NCBI RefSeq assembly: GCF_963576545.1
Contig: NC_083655.1
Span: forward strand, 14,524,940 to 14,588,939
Length of the DNA stretch: 64,000 nucleotides
Direction: 5' to 3'
From: Limanda limanda
Taxonomy: Eukaryota; Chordata; Actinopteri; Pleuronectiformes; Pleuronectidae
Position numbers and translations under genes: made by a program. The notes under the pieces are model-generated. The model worked only from the letters and a program-made list of their open reading frames with translations, made no database searches and was not told the DNA's origin. How positions within the stretch are numbered: position 1 is the first letter of the stretch; each line of letters begins with the position of its first letter. Of the stretch, positions 26,101 to 39,147 are shown piece after piece.

Positions 26101-28850
26101 GTATTTGCCTTATTAAAGTACCTTGGGCTTAATGTCAATAGCCCCCGTTTCTGATGAGTTTCTTTGCGTCGCCATTACTGTGTAAAGGCCAGCTAGCAGC
26201 TGCTCATCTTAACAAAAAATAAACTAGAAACAGCGGAAGGACCTGTAGGCCTGATTCTCTAACTGCTTTCTTCTGCTCTTGGGTTTGACAGCTTTAAAAT
26301 AAATGCAATCAACAAATATTTGACATAAAAAAACTAATTCCATAGCGGTAAGAGGTGAGAGCAGCTGTGTCCAAACTCAAGGGTCAGCGGAGATCAGGCT
26401 CTGAGCTCTGACGTCTTTGAAAGAGTCTGGGGTCACACGTCACCACTTTATTAGGTCCACCTGCAGTATATAAAACAGATGTGCCACACACACCCGCAGC
26501 ATTTAGGAAGATGATAATCTGCAGCATCTGCTGATGGCGTCAGGGCTGCGTTTATTCAACTGTATGTTTATTACAACTCAGACTTCAAGCTCAACACAAC
26601 TGCAACGACAGCATAGATTTAAGCCACAAGCAGGAAAAACCAGAGCCGAGCAGCTTGGGAGCATTTGCACAGCACATGCATGAACTGCCACGTTGGTGGA
26701 AAGTGGGATGTACACACCAGGGAGGTCACATGTGGGACATTGATTTCCTCAGAGAACGGGACTTACTGAATGTCCTTTTCAACTCTAAACAATATCACAA
26801 TGATGTTGATAAATTCTTAATAAACATGACTCTGATGGAGCCAGGTTTATTGTCATGCAAAATGGACTTCTACTGACCACAGGTTGCATTGAACCAAAGT
26901 TTGTCAACAGTTTAAAACATTCAGGTACACGGGATATAATTAATCTTTTATTTTTGACTGTAAAATGTGCACAAATTTGGAATTTGAGTATAAACCACTA
27001 CTATATAAATCAATTATTACCAAATCCATGCAACTGATTATGAGATATTAACTTTTGTATTTGTGGTTTCCCTTAGCGGCCTCACCCCACTCAAAATATG
27101 GTTAGTTCTGGTTTTATAAAAAAATCGAGTTGGAATCACCTTGGTGAGATAACGTTATTGTGAAGCGGACTCTCCACAATCAGCCTGGGCTTTGCCTGAG
27201 GGACTGCAGAGGGTGAAGGGCAATTGTTATTGCCTCAGTGAAGCTTCACAAATGCACTGCAGTTCCACTGCTTCAGGTCCTTAGACTCTGTCGAGGAGGC
27301 AGAGTATCAATGAGGAAAAATATCAAATCTCCTCTGTGTAGTTAAAACACATGAACAGATCTATTATTCACACGCTGATCATTAAGTGTCTCAGCACCAT
27401 GGTGAATCTCCATGCATGTAAAGCCATGCCTTTAGCTTTCTCAGAGTGTGTGGATGTGCGTGGTACAGTTGCAAAAATGATTTTAATGAACTCTCTCTGA
27501 AAGCTGTGCTGCTCGCCTTAAGGAGCTGCTCACCAACTTCAACTAAGTTCATTAGTGGGACTATCAGACCTCCTGTGGGACCAGATTCTGCTGTTTCAGA
27601 GGCTTTTTCAGAACAACGATCTTTAATTCAAGTGGTTTGTGAGGTTTCTGGTATGACTAATGTAATTCCTTGACTAAAAGTAGAGCCATACTCAACTAAA
27701 TGCAGGAACTCTACAGTAAGAAGCGGTGCATCTTCCAATCCTGCGATAACGATTAAAACCTTGTTAAGATAAATGAATGGATTCATTCAGTCAACAGAAA
27801 CACGCAATGCAATTACTTTGAAACAGGTATTTGTGTAATATGTCTATTTTACTGTGAACTGTGTGCAGAGAAAACCGTCTGTAATAAAAAGTTTTAATAT
27901 ATGTATTTTTAATGAATAATCAATAAACCGGACATGTGGTCGCTTTCTCTTTGAAAAACAGTTAAGTCACCAAAGCGCAATGAATCCTGGGATAGGTTGG
28001 CCTAAAGTAAGTTCAGATTGGATGAATGGACGCATTTGATGGACCGATTTGTTGGAGGGTTAGGGTTAGGGCTGGGGCTGCTTTGATGGCACTGGGACAC
28101 AGCTTATGAGAAATGATTCCCAATGTAGATATGAAAGCCTCATTCAGAGTTAATGAACACTATATGATTGTTATGTCAGATAAAGTAATCCCATTATAAT
28201 TATGCGTGCTGTATTCAGTTACTGCCAATCAATCCCCCTACATCCCACACCCTTTTAATATCAATAATCAATCTCATCATCAGAATAATGTATAGTCCCA
28301 TTTTAGGGTTGTGGAAAATGTTTTTTGAGAATAACAGTGTCTCAGTGTAATTTCTGATGGAAACATGAATGTTTGAAGCAAACTTTGCACCAGTTGGTCC
28401 AGTAGCCGTCTGGACCTCAGAGTGTGATTCACAGGATGCAGTGCTCATTGTGTGATCGGCCTCTGGAGAGCGATAACCTGTGGGACTGTAATATCCACCC
28501 AGGCTCCACCAAATGATGACGGATGTGTGGCAGTCTACACCCTGATGGAATTTTCCCGTCAGCTTCTCACATGATGCAGCAGCCTCCACTTCAGGAAAAC
28601 ATCAAGAGCAACATATAAACTGATAATCAGCAACTTATCTCACCGGCCGCCACAGTTCATTTCAGGTTGTCTTACATGGTATCCACTGCTGCCCGACTCC
28701 ATTTACGTTATTTTTCACTAACAGATCTCGGTGCTGTCCCCCAGAGGACACGAGCATCATAAAGAGGAGTAATTGGATTACAGAGATTTTTTTAGCTGGA
28801 TCCAGTCAAAAACAAGAGGCGTCAGGGGAGAGGGATGTAGGAGAGAGACG
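23179..28850. other. Long stretch with no recognisable gene
   Basis: About 5.7 kb with no supportable exon or element. The part at about 25,900-26,160 has many TAATTA/AATAAT and ACAATG words and could be regulatory; this is speculation from composition. A short telomere-like GGGTTAGGGTTAGGG run occurs near 28,056. Confidence 0.5.
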
Positions 28851-28857
28851 CTACAAA

Positions 28858-29045
28858 CATGAGGGATGGAGTAGATGTGGGAGTGCAAGACAAAAGAGGG
28901 ATGAAGCGTCAGAGAGATAGAAGGACTGAAAGAGAAGGAGAACTGAGGCAAATGGAGAGAGTGGGTGGACAGGTAAATATCGAGATGAATATGAGGAGAG
29001 GGCAGTAATGAGAGAGAAGGTGGAGTTAGAGTAAGGAGGAGGAAA
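28858..29045. repeat. Purine-rich (GA-rich) low-complexity tract
   Basis: About 190 bp dominated by AGAGAG/GGAGAG words on the plus strand. The serine/leucine/proline-rich minus-strand open frames are a by-product. Confidence 0.75.
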
Positions 29046-29674
29046 ATACTCTTTACATGGCTGCGGTGCATCATTCAAACTGATGTGAGAGAGACACAGA
29101 GACATGCAGAGGTTGGTGTTGGAGGTTTGTTATGCACTGAAGAAAAGAGGACTCTATGAGTGCATAAATATTTCAGTCTTCTAGGTCAAAGATCGATCAG
29201 AAAGAAAATACATTTCTCAGTGGGTAAAGGCTTCGTGGCCTTTACTGGGCAGCAGTGTAAAAGCATCAGAAGCTAGAAAAGCACTCAACAGTCCTCTTAA
29301 ATTCAATTAAGCTGCACCAACTTTCACTCAGTCATAGAGAGCGGTTATATGTTAATATGACGTTTTTTTCTGTCATCAGTATCAATGAATTATTCCCTGG
29401 GAAATATGTGAAAATGTCAATAAACAATCTTGTAATTTTCCAGGATCCAAACCGAGTTTTAACGTTCTCTCTTGGTCCATGCCTCGTCCTTCCACCAAGT
29501 GTCCTGGAAATCTGTCCTGGAAATCCTGCTAGCTAACAACCAACCAACCGATAAACTGTCAAATGGACAGGGGAGAAAACACAATCTCCTACATCTGGAA
29601 AGTAAGTTCAAGAGGAACATGAATGAAAGACAATATTTGACACAGATAACACAAACATAAACTTCAGTATCACA

Positions 29675-30342
29675 CACTGCGGTTACATGTGTCCGATTGA
29701 AACCCGATTTCTGGCGTTGTCGGGTTTCAATCGAAGATCCATGTCATGTAACTCCACAAATCTAGATTTCTTGTGTCCGACTGAAGTCGGATAACCACCC
29801 CCAGATAAGTAGATCGGATCTGGCTGTTTATCGGACAACGCGCGCATGTAACTTTGGAAGCTAGACAACAACTGGAGAAGACGTCTTTGCGCATGCTTGA
29901 GATCCTGCCCCCCCTCCTCCCTCCCTGGCCGTGACCCGGAAGTCGACACGTAGATAAAATGTCGCTGCCCGGTGCCGGCCGGCACTCGCCATTACCATTC
30001 TAATCAAATGCGCCGTTCACATTCGCAGTACTCCTAGAACATGCACAACATCATGTAGAGGGACGTAGCTTCACCTTGCTCTCCGTTCGTCATCTTTCTT
30101 GCATGCTGAGTTGAAGGCTGTTGTTGTTTTTGTGTTGCTAGTGGTGACGAGGTCAAGCGGAAATGGCAGGATCACCACTAGCTGTAATGAAAACAGCGCC
30201 ACCTATCGTAGCGGGGTATGAAATGCTTTCGGACAAGAGTCGGATTTCTTAGTGCCATGTACCCTGAGATAGAGCAGTTAACCCATAGAGAGAAACCCGA
30301 TTTCGGCCGAAATCGGGTTTCTGCCATCATGTAAACGTAGTG
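29675..30342. mobile_element. Nonautonomous DNA element with palindromic ends
   Basis: The outer ends are diverged inverted repeats: CACTGCGGTTACATG at 29,675 and, inverted from 30,342, CACTACGTTTACATG. Each end contains a hairpin based on GAAACCCGATTTC. At the right end the block 30,291-30,322 is a perfect 32-bp palindrome centred on CGGCCG. At the left end GATTGAAACCCGA and TCGGGTTTCAATCG face each other around 29,696-29,732. The interior has TCCGACTGAAGTCGGAT and TCGGACAA words. No open frame. The superfamily and target duplication are not certain. Confidence 0.7.
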
Positions 30343-33300
30343 ATAGATCTGAAAATTAACATTTGAGAAGCTTCCTTTCCATTTACAGATTGTCTGAAAT
30401 TTTTGAATCAAGTTCGTGAGTTTTCAGACTTCTTCTTTTGTCTCTGATCCACAAGCATGTGCTGCATTTGAGTCCCCACCTCATTTTCAATGCCTTTCTT
30501 AAAAGTGAAGGCAGTGGAAAAGGCAGCTGTCAGTCAAAATAGATTACAACAGGGGCTCAAAAACATGAAGTTGACAAGGGCCTTTTTGTCTTTTAGCTCT
30601 GCATTTGCATGAGACCAGTAAAAGATAATGGGAGTCTTATGTTTAGTCTCTACTGTGGATCAGGGCTTCTCCATCTGTTACCCTTCCCAGCCTTGTTGTA
30701 GGCAGGTCTTTCAATTTCCTGTCAGACCTGTCGAATGCTTTATCTTCTCTTCCGGTCTCACCTGAGGGTTTGATTTTCCCTCGGTCGATTCTATGTTTTT
30801 TTATTACTCTTCTGACCAGACTGTATTTCAAGTGTCAGTTATATTTGCATTCCTATTAAACTGCTGAGCACATGGGGAAAGGAAGGAAAGCGATAAACTG
30901 AAGATGCAGATTCAACCACAGCACGCATCATCAGCCTTGTATGAGAAAAAGCTGTATCAGCAGTTTCAGGGAAACGGATGCATGTTGAGCGACTGTTCAT
31001 CATGCTCACAAAGAAAAAAATCCAAACGCATCAATGTTGAGGTTGACAGGCTTGATAGATATCGCTGAACAGTCGGAATAAAAATGCATGAATTTCAGAC
31101 CATGGCAGTCATACATTATTAATACAACTTCCCACCATCAGTATATCACTGATCACCAATGTGTGACTTTTCTCATATGGTGGAATGTATAGGATGGAAA
31201 TACACAATAAAAAATATGTATACCTGCCTGCACTGTACAATAGCAAGACACATTCATAGACAGTGTAACTGTGTCTCAATCCAGGGGCAGCATCCATACA
31301 GGCTGCACTGAAATTAGACAATCTAAAGGAATTTACTACTTGCATCAACAGATTGTCAAACTCTAATGGTTGCATATTTAGTTAATTCAATAATAATTAT
31401 TTCCATGTGCCTGTGATTAACTCTCTACCTGTGTTGTAGCTGAGCGTAATATCATCTGTTTGTCTGTGGATAGGAACAGGTGCCATCTTTCATCCCACGT
31501 TTCCAGCTGTGGTTATTTACCATGGACTCGGAATGTCAGTACCTTCCTCTCCTCTTGCTTGCTCTGAGCGATTGTGGTCATCTCCCTGCCGTCCAGACCG
31601 CACTCTTCTCACACAAGATTTTCGGAGACTTCAGCAAAACCAAATAAAAATGCTGGATTTGATTTGAAAGAGCTGCTGTTGCAGATCCAGTGTGTTGACT
31701 CAGAACAATGAACCGTACACCTCAGCTGCTCCAAGCCAGCTCTGAAAGCCAGTGAGAGATTTTGTATAACAGGCTCCTGGCGGTTCCCTGTTTCTGTGCT
31801 TCTGCGTTAATGGCTTTAGATTTAATTATCGATTTTTCTCTGTGGATACGTCGATTTCCTCATCCTCTAACAAACAATAAGTCATTCAGGAGTTTAATGA
31901 TCCAACACACACACAGAGAAGCTGGTCTGGTTGTATAGGCTGTTTAAATGGTTATATATGCACCTCACACACAGAATAAAGAATCAAAGTTAATTAACAC
32001 ATCAGAGCTTCAAAAGATATAGATGCTCATTTCTTAACCTCGCTTCACAACTCAACAACACACACTGACACACACACACACACACACATGATGCAGCTCC
32101 TGGAGACAGAACGTGACACCGTAAATCTGATTTGTATCAAACTCAGAGGAATCAGTGGGAAAAGATAAGTTTGTTCATCCTTGGCCAGCCCTTCCATTCA
32201 TCATCCAGATGGTGCATCCACATCCAGATTAAAACACTGTGCCGAGTACAGCACCTTTATGTGCCAGGTTTAATAAAAGTAACTGCAAAACTCGTTTGGC
32301 ATAAAGAAATATGGAAACCATCAGGAAAATGATCTGATGTGATCTGAGTTAGTCATATTATCTGTTTTTTGTTGTTGTTTTTCAAAGTCAGCTATCTCAG
32401 TTATAACAGTATGCAGAGCATATAAGCATTATTCGTAATATTACGTGAAAGAAGTTGTAATATTTGGAAAAAAATATTTGAAAAAACCCTCATAATTCTA
32501 ATTGAAAAAATACATAGCTTTACGAGAATAAGGTCATCATTTTAGGCTGTGTGTCATTTTACCGGGGGAACTTCAGAATCTAAACCTGTTTTTGTTTGTG
32601 TTAAAATAGGTCTTTAATCTGGCTATACATGACTTTATTATAACTTTCAACTTTCTTCTTGAAATATAATATATTTTTTTCTTCATAACAACTTTCTTCT
32701 GAAGTACGATTTCCTTCCAAAGAATGATTTTCTTTTCACGTACAGTGTTAATGCTCCAAACAGCATCATTGCAGCAGATGACTGAAGTCTACACAAGCAA
32801 AGATGACAGGCTGTTTTTGACTTCCCTGAAGAAGACTAGAGCGACTTGATATGTTAGACATGGAAATGGATATCGATCCTTTCACTAGACTCAGACAGCT
32901 CACGCTAATGCATTTCCTCTGGTGTTAGAATAACATTAATTTGAAGACAGCAATAACTGGAGACCTGTAAAAATCGATCCAGTCAACATCCTGCAATGTC
33001 CACGTTAGTCTGATTGAAGAGCCCTGTGATCTGTCTTGTAGCAGTAAGGTAACTCATGATTGAAACTGAATACTATTCAGACCATGTACAAAATACAACA
33101 CAAGCACTAATTGTCCAATGCATCAGTAATGCAAAGATGCTTTTTCGGTCTTCTCAGCTGATGCACCCAAAACAAATGACAGTGTCCCCTAGTGGCTGGT
33201 GTATTTATGACAGTGTAGTGTCAAGTCCACGAGGAGGTTGAGGTGGACTTTTCAATTAAAGTCCTATCCGATATTCTCATTCTGTTATTGCAGAACAGTC

Positions 33301-34421
33301 CTTCTGTACAGAACACTAGCAGGGCTACTAGTCTGTCTTTGGCGGACTCAGACGGCTCCACAGTGAAGATAAGCTCCTGTCATGAATTGACTGTCATATT
33401 TTCTAAATTGCAGATATTCAGGAGGTAACATGTTTTTTAAAGGTTGGCAGAAAAGATTAGCTAGATGTTTTCTGTATTTATTAACAAAGATGGGAGGCAG
33501 AGTGAGGGCCGGAAGGAGAAAAGGTAATTTGAGTTCCAGAGCTGAGATGCGAACAATTAAATTGAGCTCGCCCCTGGCTACTGGAAATTATTTTCTTATC
33601 AAGTAAACTGCAGCAACAAATTAGTTTAGATGGAAATGTATAGTCAGCTGGAATAAGTTTTGTTGAAGCAATGAAGAAATGTTGTTGTTAAATATGTTGG
33701 TACTGAACATATCACTTCAGTAACAGCTGGCATTGCTGCAATATTTGCGTATTATTTCACTCACCACTGTTGCTCAGACACCAACAACATTTTGATAATA
33801 GTCCTGATTTTTAATCTTATTTTAATATGTGGACTGAATTCTCTCAGAGAATGATGATGAGACGGCCAATGGTGTCTAATGACACCAGCACGATACTGTG
33901 AGAGGCTGCCTGAGGTTACCCACAAATGTTTTTTAAGATTAACATCACAGGGTCAAATTCAGTGTGAGGCTTCACAGAAACTTATTCCAACATGTCAATT
34001 GGCTTAGCCGCCCTCATCACACTTCAGCCCTTACTCCCTGATGAAAGGTCTGGAGCTTATTGCTTTCGGTTTCAATGGGCAGAGCTTTACAGTGATAATA
34101 ACAAGCTCTCTTCACATATCACCGTCTTGTACTTCTGATTGGAAATTGAAATTTTGCCATTGAGGACCAAGCCCTACCCTTTGCTGATTCTCTCTTTCAT
34201 TGGCAGCTAATTCCAACACGCTGGCTGATATGAAGGAAAGAACAGTTTGATTTGCAAAAGGCAAACAGATGAAAACACACAAAGATCAGGAGCTAATTAG
34301 TAGTTTGAAGCGTTGTCCTTCCTTTTTTATTCCCCACAGGAATTCAATGCCTGGTACGACTAAAGTACACTGTTCAGCGGAATTAAGGTCAAGTATCACT
34401 TTTAACTACCCAGTTGTTTCT
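30343..34421. other. Long stretch with no recognisable gene
   Basis: No exon or RNA gene recognised. A short CA run lies at about 32,067-32,088. About 32,430-32,750 looks like a decayed repeat based on TACGAGAATAAGGTCAT and GTAATATTACG words. Confidence 0.5.
32430..32750. repeat. Decayed AT-rich interspersed repeat
   Basis: Contains CGTAATATTACG, TTTACGAGAATAAGGTCATC and several ACTTTCTTCTTGAAATA-type words, which are typical of a repeated TACGAGAATAAAGTCGTAAT unit. Too diverged for clear boundaries. Confidence 0.4.
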
Positions 34422-34600
34422 TTGTGGTGATACAGCGGTGATGTGTCGCCTCACAGCAAGAAGGTTTGTGGTTTGAATCCTTCTGTGTGGAGTTTGTATG
34501 TTCTCCCTGTGTCTGCATGAGTTTTCTCCATGTACTCAGACTTCGTCCCACTGTTGTAGACACAAACAGATTGTAGTTAGTTTAACTACAGATTCTCAAA
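34422..34600 (+). repeat. tRNA-like SINE fragment
   Basis: Reads GTGTCGCCTCACAGCAAGAAGG, then a B-box-like GGTTTGAATCC, then GTGTGGAGTTTGTATGTTCTC and CATGAGTTTTCTCCATGTAC. I recognise this word order as a common fish SINE whose head carries tRNA-type A and B boxes. The middle and tail are diverged. Confidence 0.65.
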
Positions 34601-34856
34601 TTAAGTGTACGAATGGCCTGCAGGGAAGGTACTGTCACTGGGTGCTCTACAGGTAGGGTACATCTTGAGCCATGTACATATTATAGATTGCATAGGAAAA
34701 TGCTGCACATCTGGAGCCAGAGCCAGCTGTCAATTGTGATGTTTCACACAAACATTAATATAATGAGAACTGCCTTCAATGACAAAAACAGTAGGAGTGT
34801 GTCATTAATGAACAGACGGACAAAGACGCTTGGCTCACTAATTTGTAAGTGTGATG

Positions 34857-35383
34857 TGTCAGGATTGTGTTGTATTGTTGTTTGGTTGTGTCTCCTCCCC
34901 CCTTTCTCTATGCGCCTGGGTAGGGTGTTGTGGTAGGAGGCGTGGCTGGCTCCGGCTGATGCAGACGAGGCACACCTGCACTCAATCTAACCCAATCATC
35001 GCCTCCATATATACCTGGTCTCCTCAACACTTTGGCGCCAGATTATTCCGTCTTCGATGGTATTTAGTAGATAGCTTAGTCTCGCCATGTTCTTGCCTCC
35101 CTGATTTCCGCTAACCTTTGTGTTCTCTTCAACCCAGAACTCTGTTGTGCTTCACCACCTGGATCTGCCACTCGCCGTGTACTCTGTCTACTACGTGCTT
35201 GCTGCCTGCTACCTGCTACCTGCTGGAAACCTGCACGCTACCTACTTGCTACCTGCCTGCAACCTGCCTGCTACCTGCCAGCTGCCTGCCGCTCCTGTCT
35301 GCCAATAAACACCGTTACCTCCATACTATCCACTCTCCGTGTCTGCTTTGGGGTCCAACCTGTACTAAACCTTAACCTTAACA
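34857..35383 (+). repeat. 5' LTR of the gypsy element
   Basis: 527 bp, TG...CA ends. A TATA-like CATATATACC is near 35,006 and a polyadenylation signal AATAAA is near 35,305. It carries a run of CTACCTG-type units around 35,205-35,285. Compared with the 3' LTR I count three substitutions, one extra 7-bp CTACCTG unit and one extra 6-bp CCTTAA unit next to the end. Confidence 0.95.
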
Positions 35384-35384
35384 C

Positions 35385-35876
35385 TCAATTGATTTCCGCA
35401 TCCTGGCTATCGAGAGCGGGTGGGACGAGAGAGCGCTTCAGGGGGTGTTTCTCCGGAGTTTGAGGGACGAGCTGAGGGACGAGTTAGCAGCTAGGGATGA
35501 AACCGCCTCCTCAGATGAGTTAATCTCGTTATCCATTCGATTGGATTGTCGGCTGCGCGAGCGGCGGAAGGAGAGGTCCGGGAGGGGGAGTCACATCCCT
35601 TCCGTGATGCGGACACCGGGTCCTCTTCAGCGGGGGTTTCCGCCATCTCCACGACCATCATCCGGCTCCGACGTCATTCCTCCTCGGACCGCAGCTTCTC
35701 CTTCCTGCTTCGAGGAGCCGATGCAGCTGGGAAGTACGAGACTTACTCCGCGGGAGCGTCAACGGCGCCAGCTGCAGGGTCTGTGCCACTACTGCGGGCA
35801 GGATGGACATCTGCGGGTGCACTGCCCGCTCCGGCCAAAAGAGGGGGCTCATCAACCACTGGAGGAGCGTTGGTGA
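35385..35876 (+). pseudogene. gag remnant of gypsy element (C-terminal part)
   Basis: The frame is open from the LTR edge to a stop at 35,876. It reads [19 protein letters not shown] and DELAARDE, typical of the end of a gypsy capsid domain. It then has an arginine-rich linker and a CCHC zinc knuckle, [14 protein letters not shown], near 35,785-35,825. The N-terminal matrix and most of the capsid region expected of a gag protein of several hundred residues are missing. The missing part coincides with loss of the untranslated leader and primer-binding site, so one deletion probably removed all of it. Confidence 0.85.
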
Positions 35877-37792
35877 GCCAGTCCTCTGTCTGCTCGTCTC
35901 CTCCTCGCTTGATGATCAAAGGTACAATTTCGTGGGACCTGATCTCCCGCCCTCTGTCTATCCTAGTGGATTCAGGGGCGGATGATAACTTTATTGATTC
36001 CAGTTTGGCTACCCAGGTACGCATTCCTTGTCAGCTCCTTCCTCACCCGAAGGAGGTTTTTGCTTTAGATGGCAGACTCCTAGCTCAGGTCACCCATCGC
36101 ACTGTGCCCATTAGTCTTTTGTTATCCGGTAATCATCATGAAACTATTTCCTTTTTTTTGATTCCATCTCCGGCCTCCCCAGTAGTTTTGGGGTTGCCAT
36201 GGTTAAAACTTCATAACCCGCAGATCGACTGGGTCACCGTTTCTATCCAGAATTGGAGTCTATTTTGCCACTCGCATTGTTTACATTCTGCCATTCCATC
36301 CACATTATCTAAGTCACCTTCTCCTCCCAAACCAGTGGACCTTAGTTCCATCCCTCCTGCTTATCATCACCTCCAGGAGGTATTCAGTAAGGACCGGGCT
36401 TTATCTCTCCCTCCTCACAGACCATACGACTGTGGGATTGATCTTCTTCCTAACGTTTCATATCCCTCCAGCAAACTATATAACCTTTCCAAGCCGGAAC
36501 GAGTCGCCATGGAGGTGTACATCACTGACTCGTTGGCCACTGGACTCATTCGTCCCTCTTCTTCGCCATTGGGGGCGGGCTTCTTTTTTGTTGAAAAGAA
36601 GGACAAGTCGCTTCGGCCCTGCATCGACTTCAGGGGACTGAATGACATTACAGTTAAAAACAAATACCCCCTCCCTCTCATTGACTCCGCTTTCGGCCCC
36701 TTGCATGAAGCAACTATTTTTACTAAATTGGACTTAAGGAACGCTTACCATTTAGTGAGAATAAGGGAGGGGGACGAGTGGAAGACGGGTTTCAACACGC
36801 CACTGGGACATTTTGAATATCTTGTCATGCCCTTTGGTCTCACCAATGCCCCTGCTGTCTTCCAAAATCTAATCAATGATGTGTTAAGGGACATGTTGAA
36901 CTGTTTTGTGTTTGTTTATCTAGATGACATTTTGATTTTTTCCCGCAACCTCCAGGAGCATGTTCAGCATGTGAGTTTAGTGTTAAAGAGACTCCTGGAG
37001 AATAGACTGTATGTGAAAGCGGAGAAATGTGAGTTCCATGTGGGTTCTGTTTGTTTCTTGGGGTTTATTGTGGAGAAGGGTCAAATCAAGACCGACCCTG
37101 CCAAGGTTAAGGCAGTGGCCGAGTGGCCCACTCCTACATCAAGGAAGCAACTGCAGAGGTTTCTTGGGTTTGCCAATTTTTACCGCAGATTTATCCGGAA
37201 CTATAGCAGAGTTGCCACACCCCTAACCCAACTCACGTCTGTGAAAGTGCCGTTTGTGTGGTCTCCGGCAGCCGAAGGTTCTTTTTCTAGACTAAAATGT
37301 TTGTTCTCTTCGGCACCTGTGTTAACCCATCCTGACCCTTCCTTACAGTTTATTGTGGAGGTGGATGCCTCCGACTCCGGGGTTGGAGCCATCCTCTCGC
37401 AACGCATCACATCGGACTGTAAGCAGCACCCCTGTGCTTTTTTCTCCCGGCAGCTCTCTCCTGCGGAGAGAAATTACGACGTGGGTAACCGGGAGCTGCT
37501 GGCAGTCGTGCTGGCTCTGCAGGAAAGGAGGCACTGGCTTGAGGGTTCCACTCACCCGTTCATCGTTTGGTCTGATCACAAGAACCTTTCTTACCTCCGT
37601 TCTGCCCGCAGGCTCAATTCACGCCAGGCTCGGTGGGCGTTGTTCCTGGGGCGGTTTCAGTTCACACTCACGTTCCGACCGGGGTCGAAGAACGTTAAAC
37701 CGGATGCGCTTTCTCGTCAGTTTGCGGCCCCTGGGGAGGAGTCTTCGGGAAGCACCATTCTGAGATCGAGGGTGTGGTCCAGGGGGCCCTGA
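35858..37792 (+). pseudogene. pol part 1: protease, reverse transcriptase, RNase H
   Basis: The open frame runs from 35,546, but recognisable pol begins after the gag stop, in the -1 frame relative to gag. It carries an aspartic protease motif ([11 protein letters not shown], near 35,970). It then has a reverse transcriptase with the YLDD catalytic box (near 36,916) and the preceding [12 protein letters not shown] and [13 protein letters not shown] motifs. RNase H follows with [14 protein letters not shown] and SDHKNLSYL. The frame runs into a stop at 37,790-37,792, just after the RNase H and short of the integrase. Whether the gag/pol shift is a programmed frameshift or a mutation cannot be told from one copy. 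Confidence 0.9.
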
Positions 37793-39147
37793 GGGACCAG
37801 CCCGTCCCACAAGGTTGTCCTGCTGACAGGCTGTTTGTTCCCGAGGCTGTCAGGTCTCCAGTTCTGCAGTGGGGACACTCATCCCGGATTGCCTGTCATC
37901 CTGGTGCCCGTCGGACCCTGGCTCTGCTGCAACAACGTTTCTGGTGGCCCTCCATGGCGGCGGATACCAGAGAATTCGTTGCTGCCTGTTCTGTCTGCGC
38001 CCGAGGCAAGGCTTCTCATCAGGCCCCTGCGGGACTGCTGCGCCCCTTACCCATCCCTCACCGCCCCTGGTCGCACATTGCGGTGGACTTCATCACGGGT
38101 CTTCCTCCCTCTGAAAGCAATACTGTTGTCCTTACCATCGTTGACCGCTTCTCTAAAGCGGCACACTTCATCCCGCTATCCAAACTTCCATCCGCCCTGG
38201 AGACAGCAAACCTGCTGGTCGTGCACGTTTTCCGGCTGCATGGGATCCCGGTGGACATCGTCTCAGACAGGGGTCCGCAGTTCTCCGCCAGGACATGGAA
38301 GGCGTTCTGCCTAGCGTTGGGGGCGTCGGCCAGTCTCTCTTCGGGATATCATCCTCAGACCAACGGCCAGACAGAACGGGCTAACCAGGATCTGGGAGCG
38401 GCTCTTCGTTGCGTGTCTGCTCATCACCCGGCGTCCTGGGCCACACACCTCCCCTGGATCGAATACGCCCACAACTCCCTGGTCTGCTCCGCCACTGGTA
38501 TGTCGCCCTTCATGGTTACTAATGGTTTCCAACCTCCGCTCTTCCCTTCCCAGGAGACTGACGTGGCTGTGCCATCCGTGCAGGAACACCTTCGACGGAT
38601 TCGTCGGATCTGGCGAGAGGCCCGGGCAGCTCTCGTCTGCACGGTTGCCCGCAATCAGCGGGTGGCCGACCACCACCGTACCCCAGCTCCCGACTACCAG
38701 CCTGGACAGAAGGTCTGGTTGTCATCCCGGGACCTGCCTCTCCAGACTGAATCCAGGAAGCTGACCCCGAGGTTTATTGATCCATTTGAGGTAGATCGGA
38801 TCATCAACCCATGTGCGGTAAGACTGAAGCTTCCCTTGTCACTCAAGATTCATCCTACGTTCCACGTGTCCCTCCTCAAGCCAGTGTCCACCAGCCCCCT
38901 AAGCCCTCCTGCCGAGCCTCCCCCACCCACCCTGAACATTGATGGCCACCCTGCTTACACGGTTAACAGAGTGTTGGACGTACGACGGCGAGGCTGTGGC
39001 TTCCAATATCTTGTGGACTGGGAGGGTTACGGGCCGGAGGAGAGACAGTGGGTTTCCCGTGCCCTCATCTTGGACAGATCCATTTTGGACGATTTTTACG
39101 CTCTTTACCCGGACAGGCCGGGTCGGCCGCCAGGTGGCGTCCCTTGA
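37750..39147 (+). pseudogene. pol part 2: integrase with chromodomain
   Basis: This frame is offset from the reverse transcriptase frame, so it needs a frame change near 37,740-37,756 to be joined to it. It carries an N-terminal HHCC zinc motif ([12 protein letters not shown] ... CSVCARGK) and the catalytic core with D, D and E in [24 protein letters not shown] and [14 protein letters not shown]-terminal domain follows, ending in a chromodomain with [18 protein letters not shown]. The chromodomain places the element among chromoviruses. The stop codon lies 11 bp before the 3' LTR. Confidence 0.9.

Noticed and set aside
28050..28080. GGGTTAGGGTTAGGG as telomeric DNA
   Set aside because: Only about two and a half units in the middle of the window; too short to be a telomere relic with confidence.
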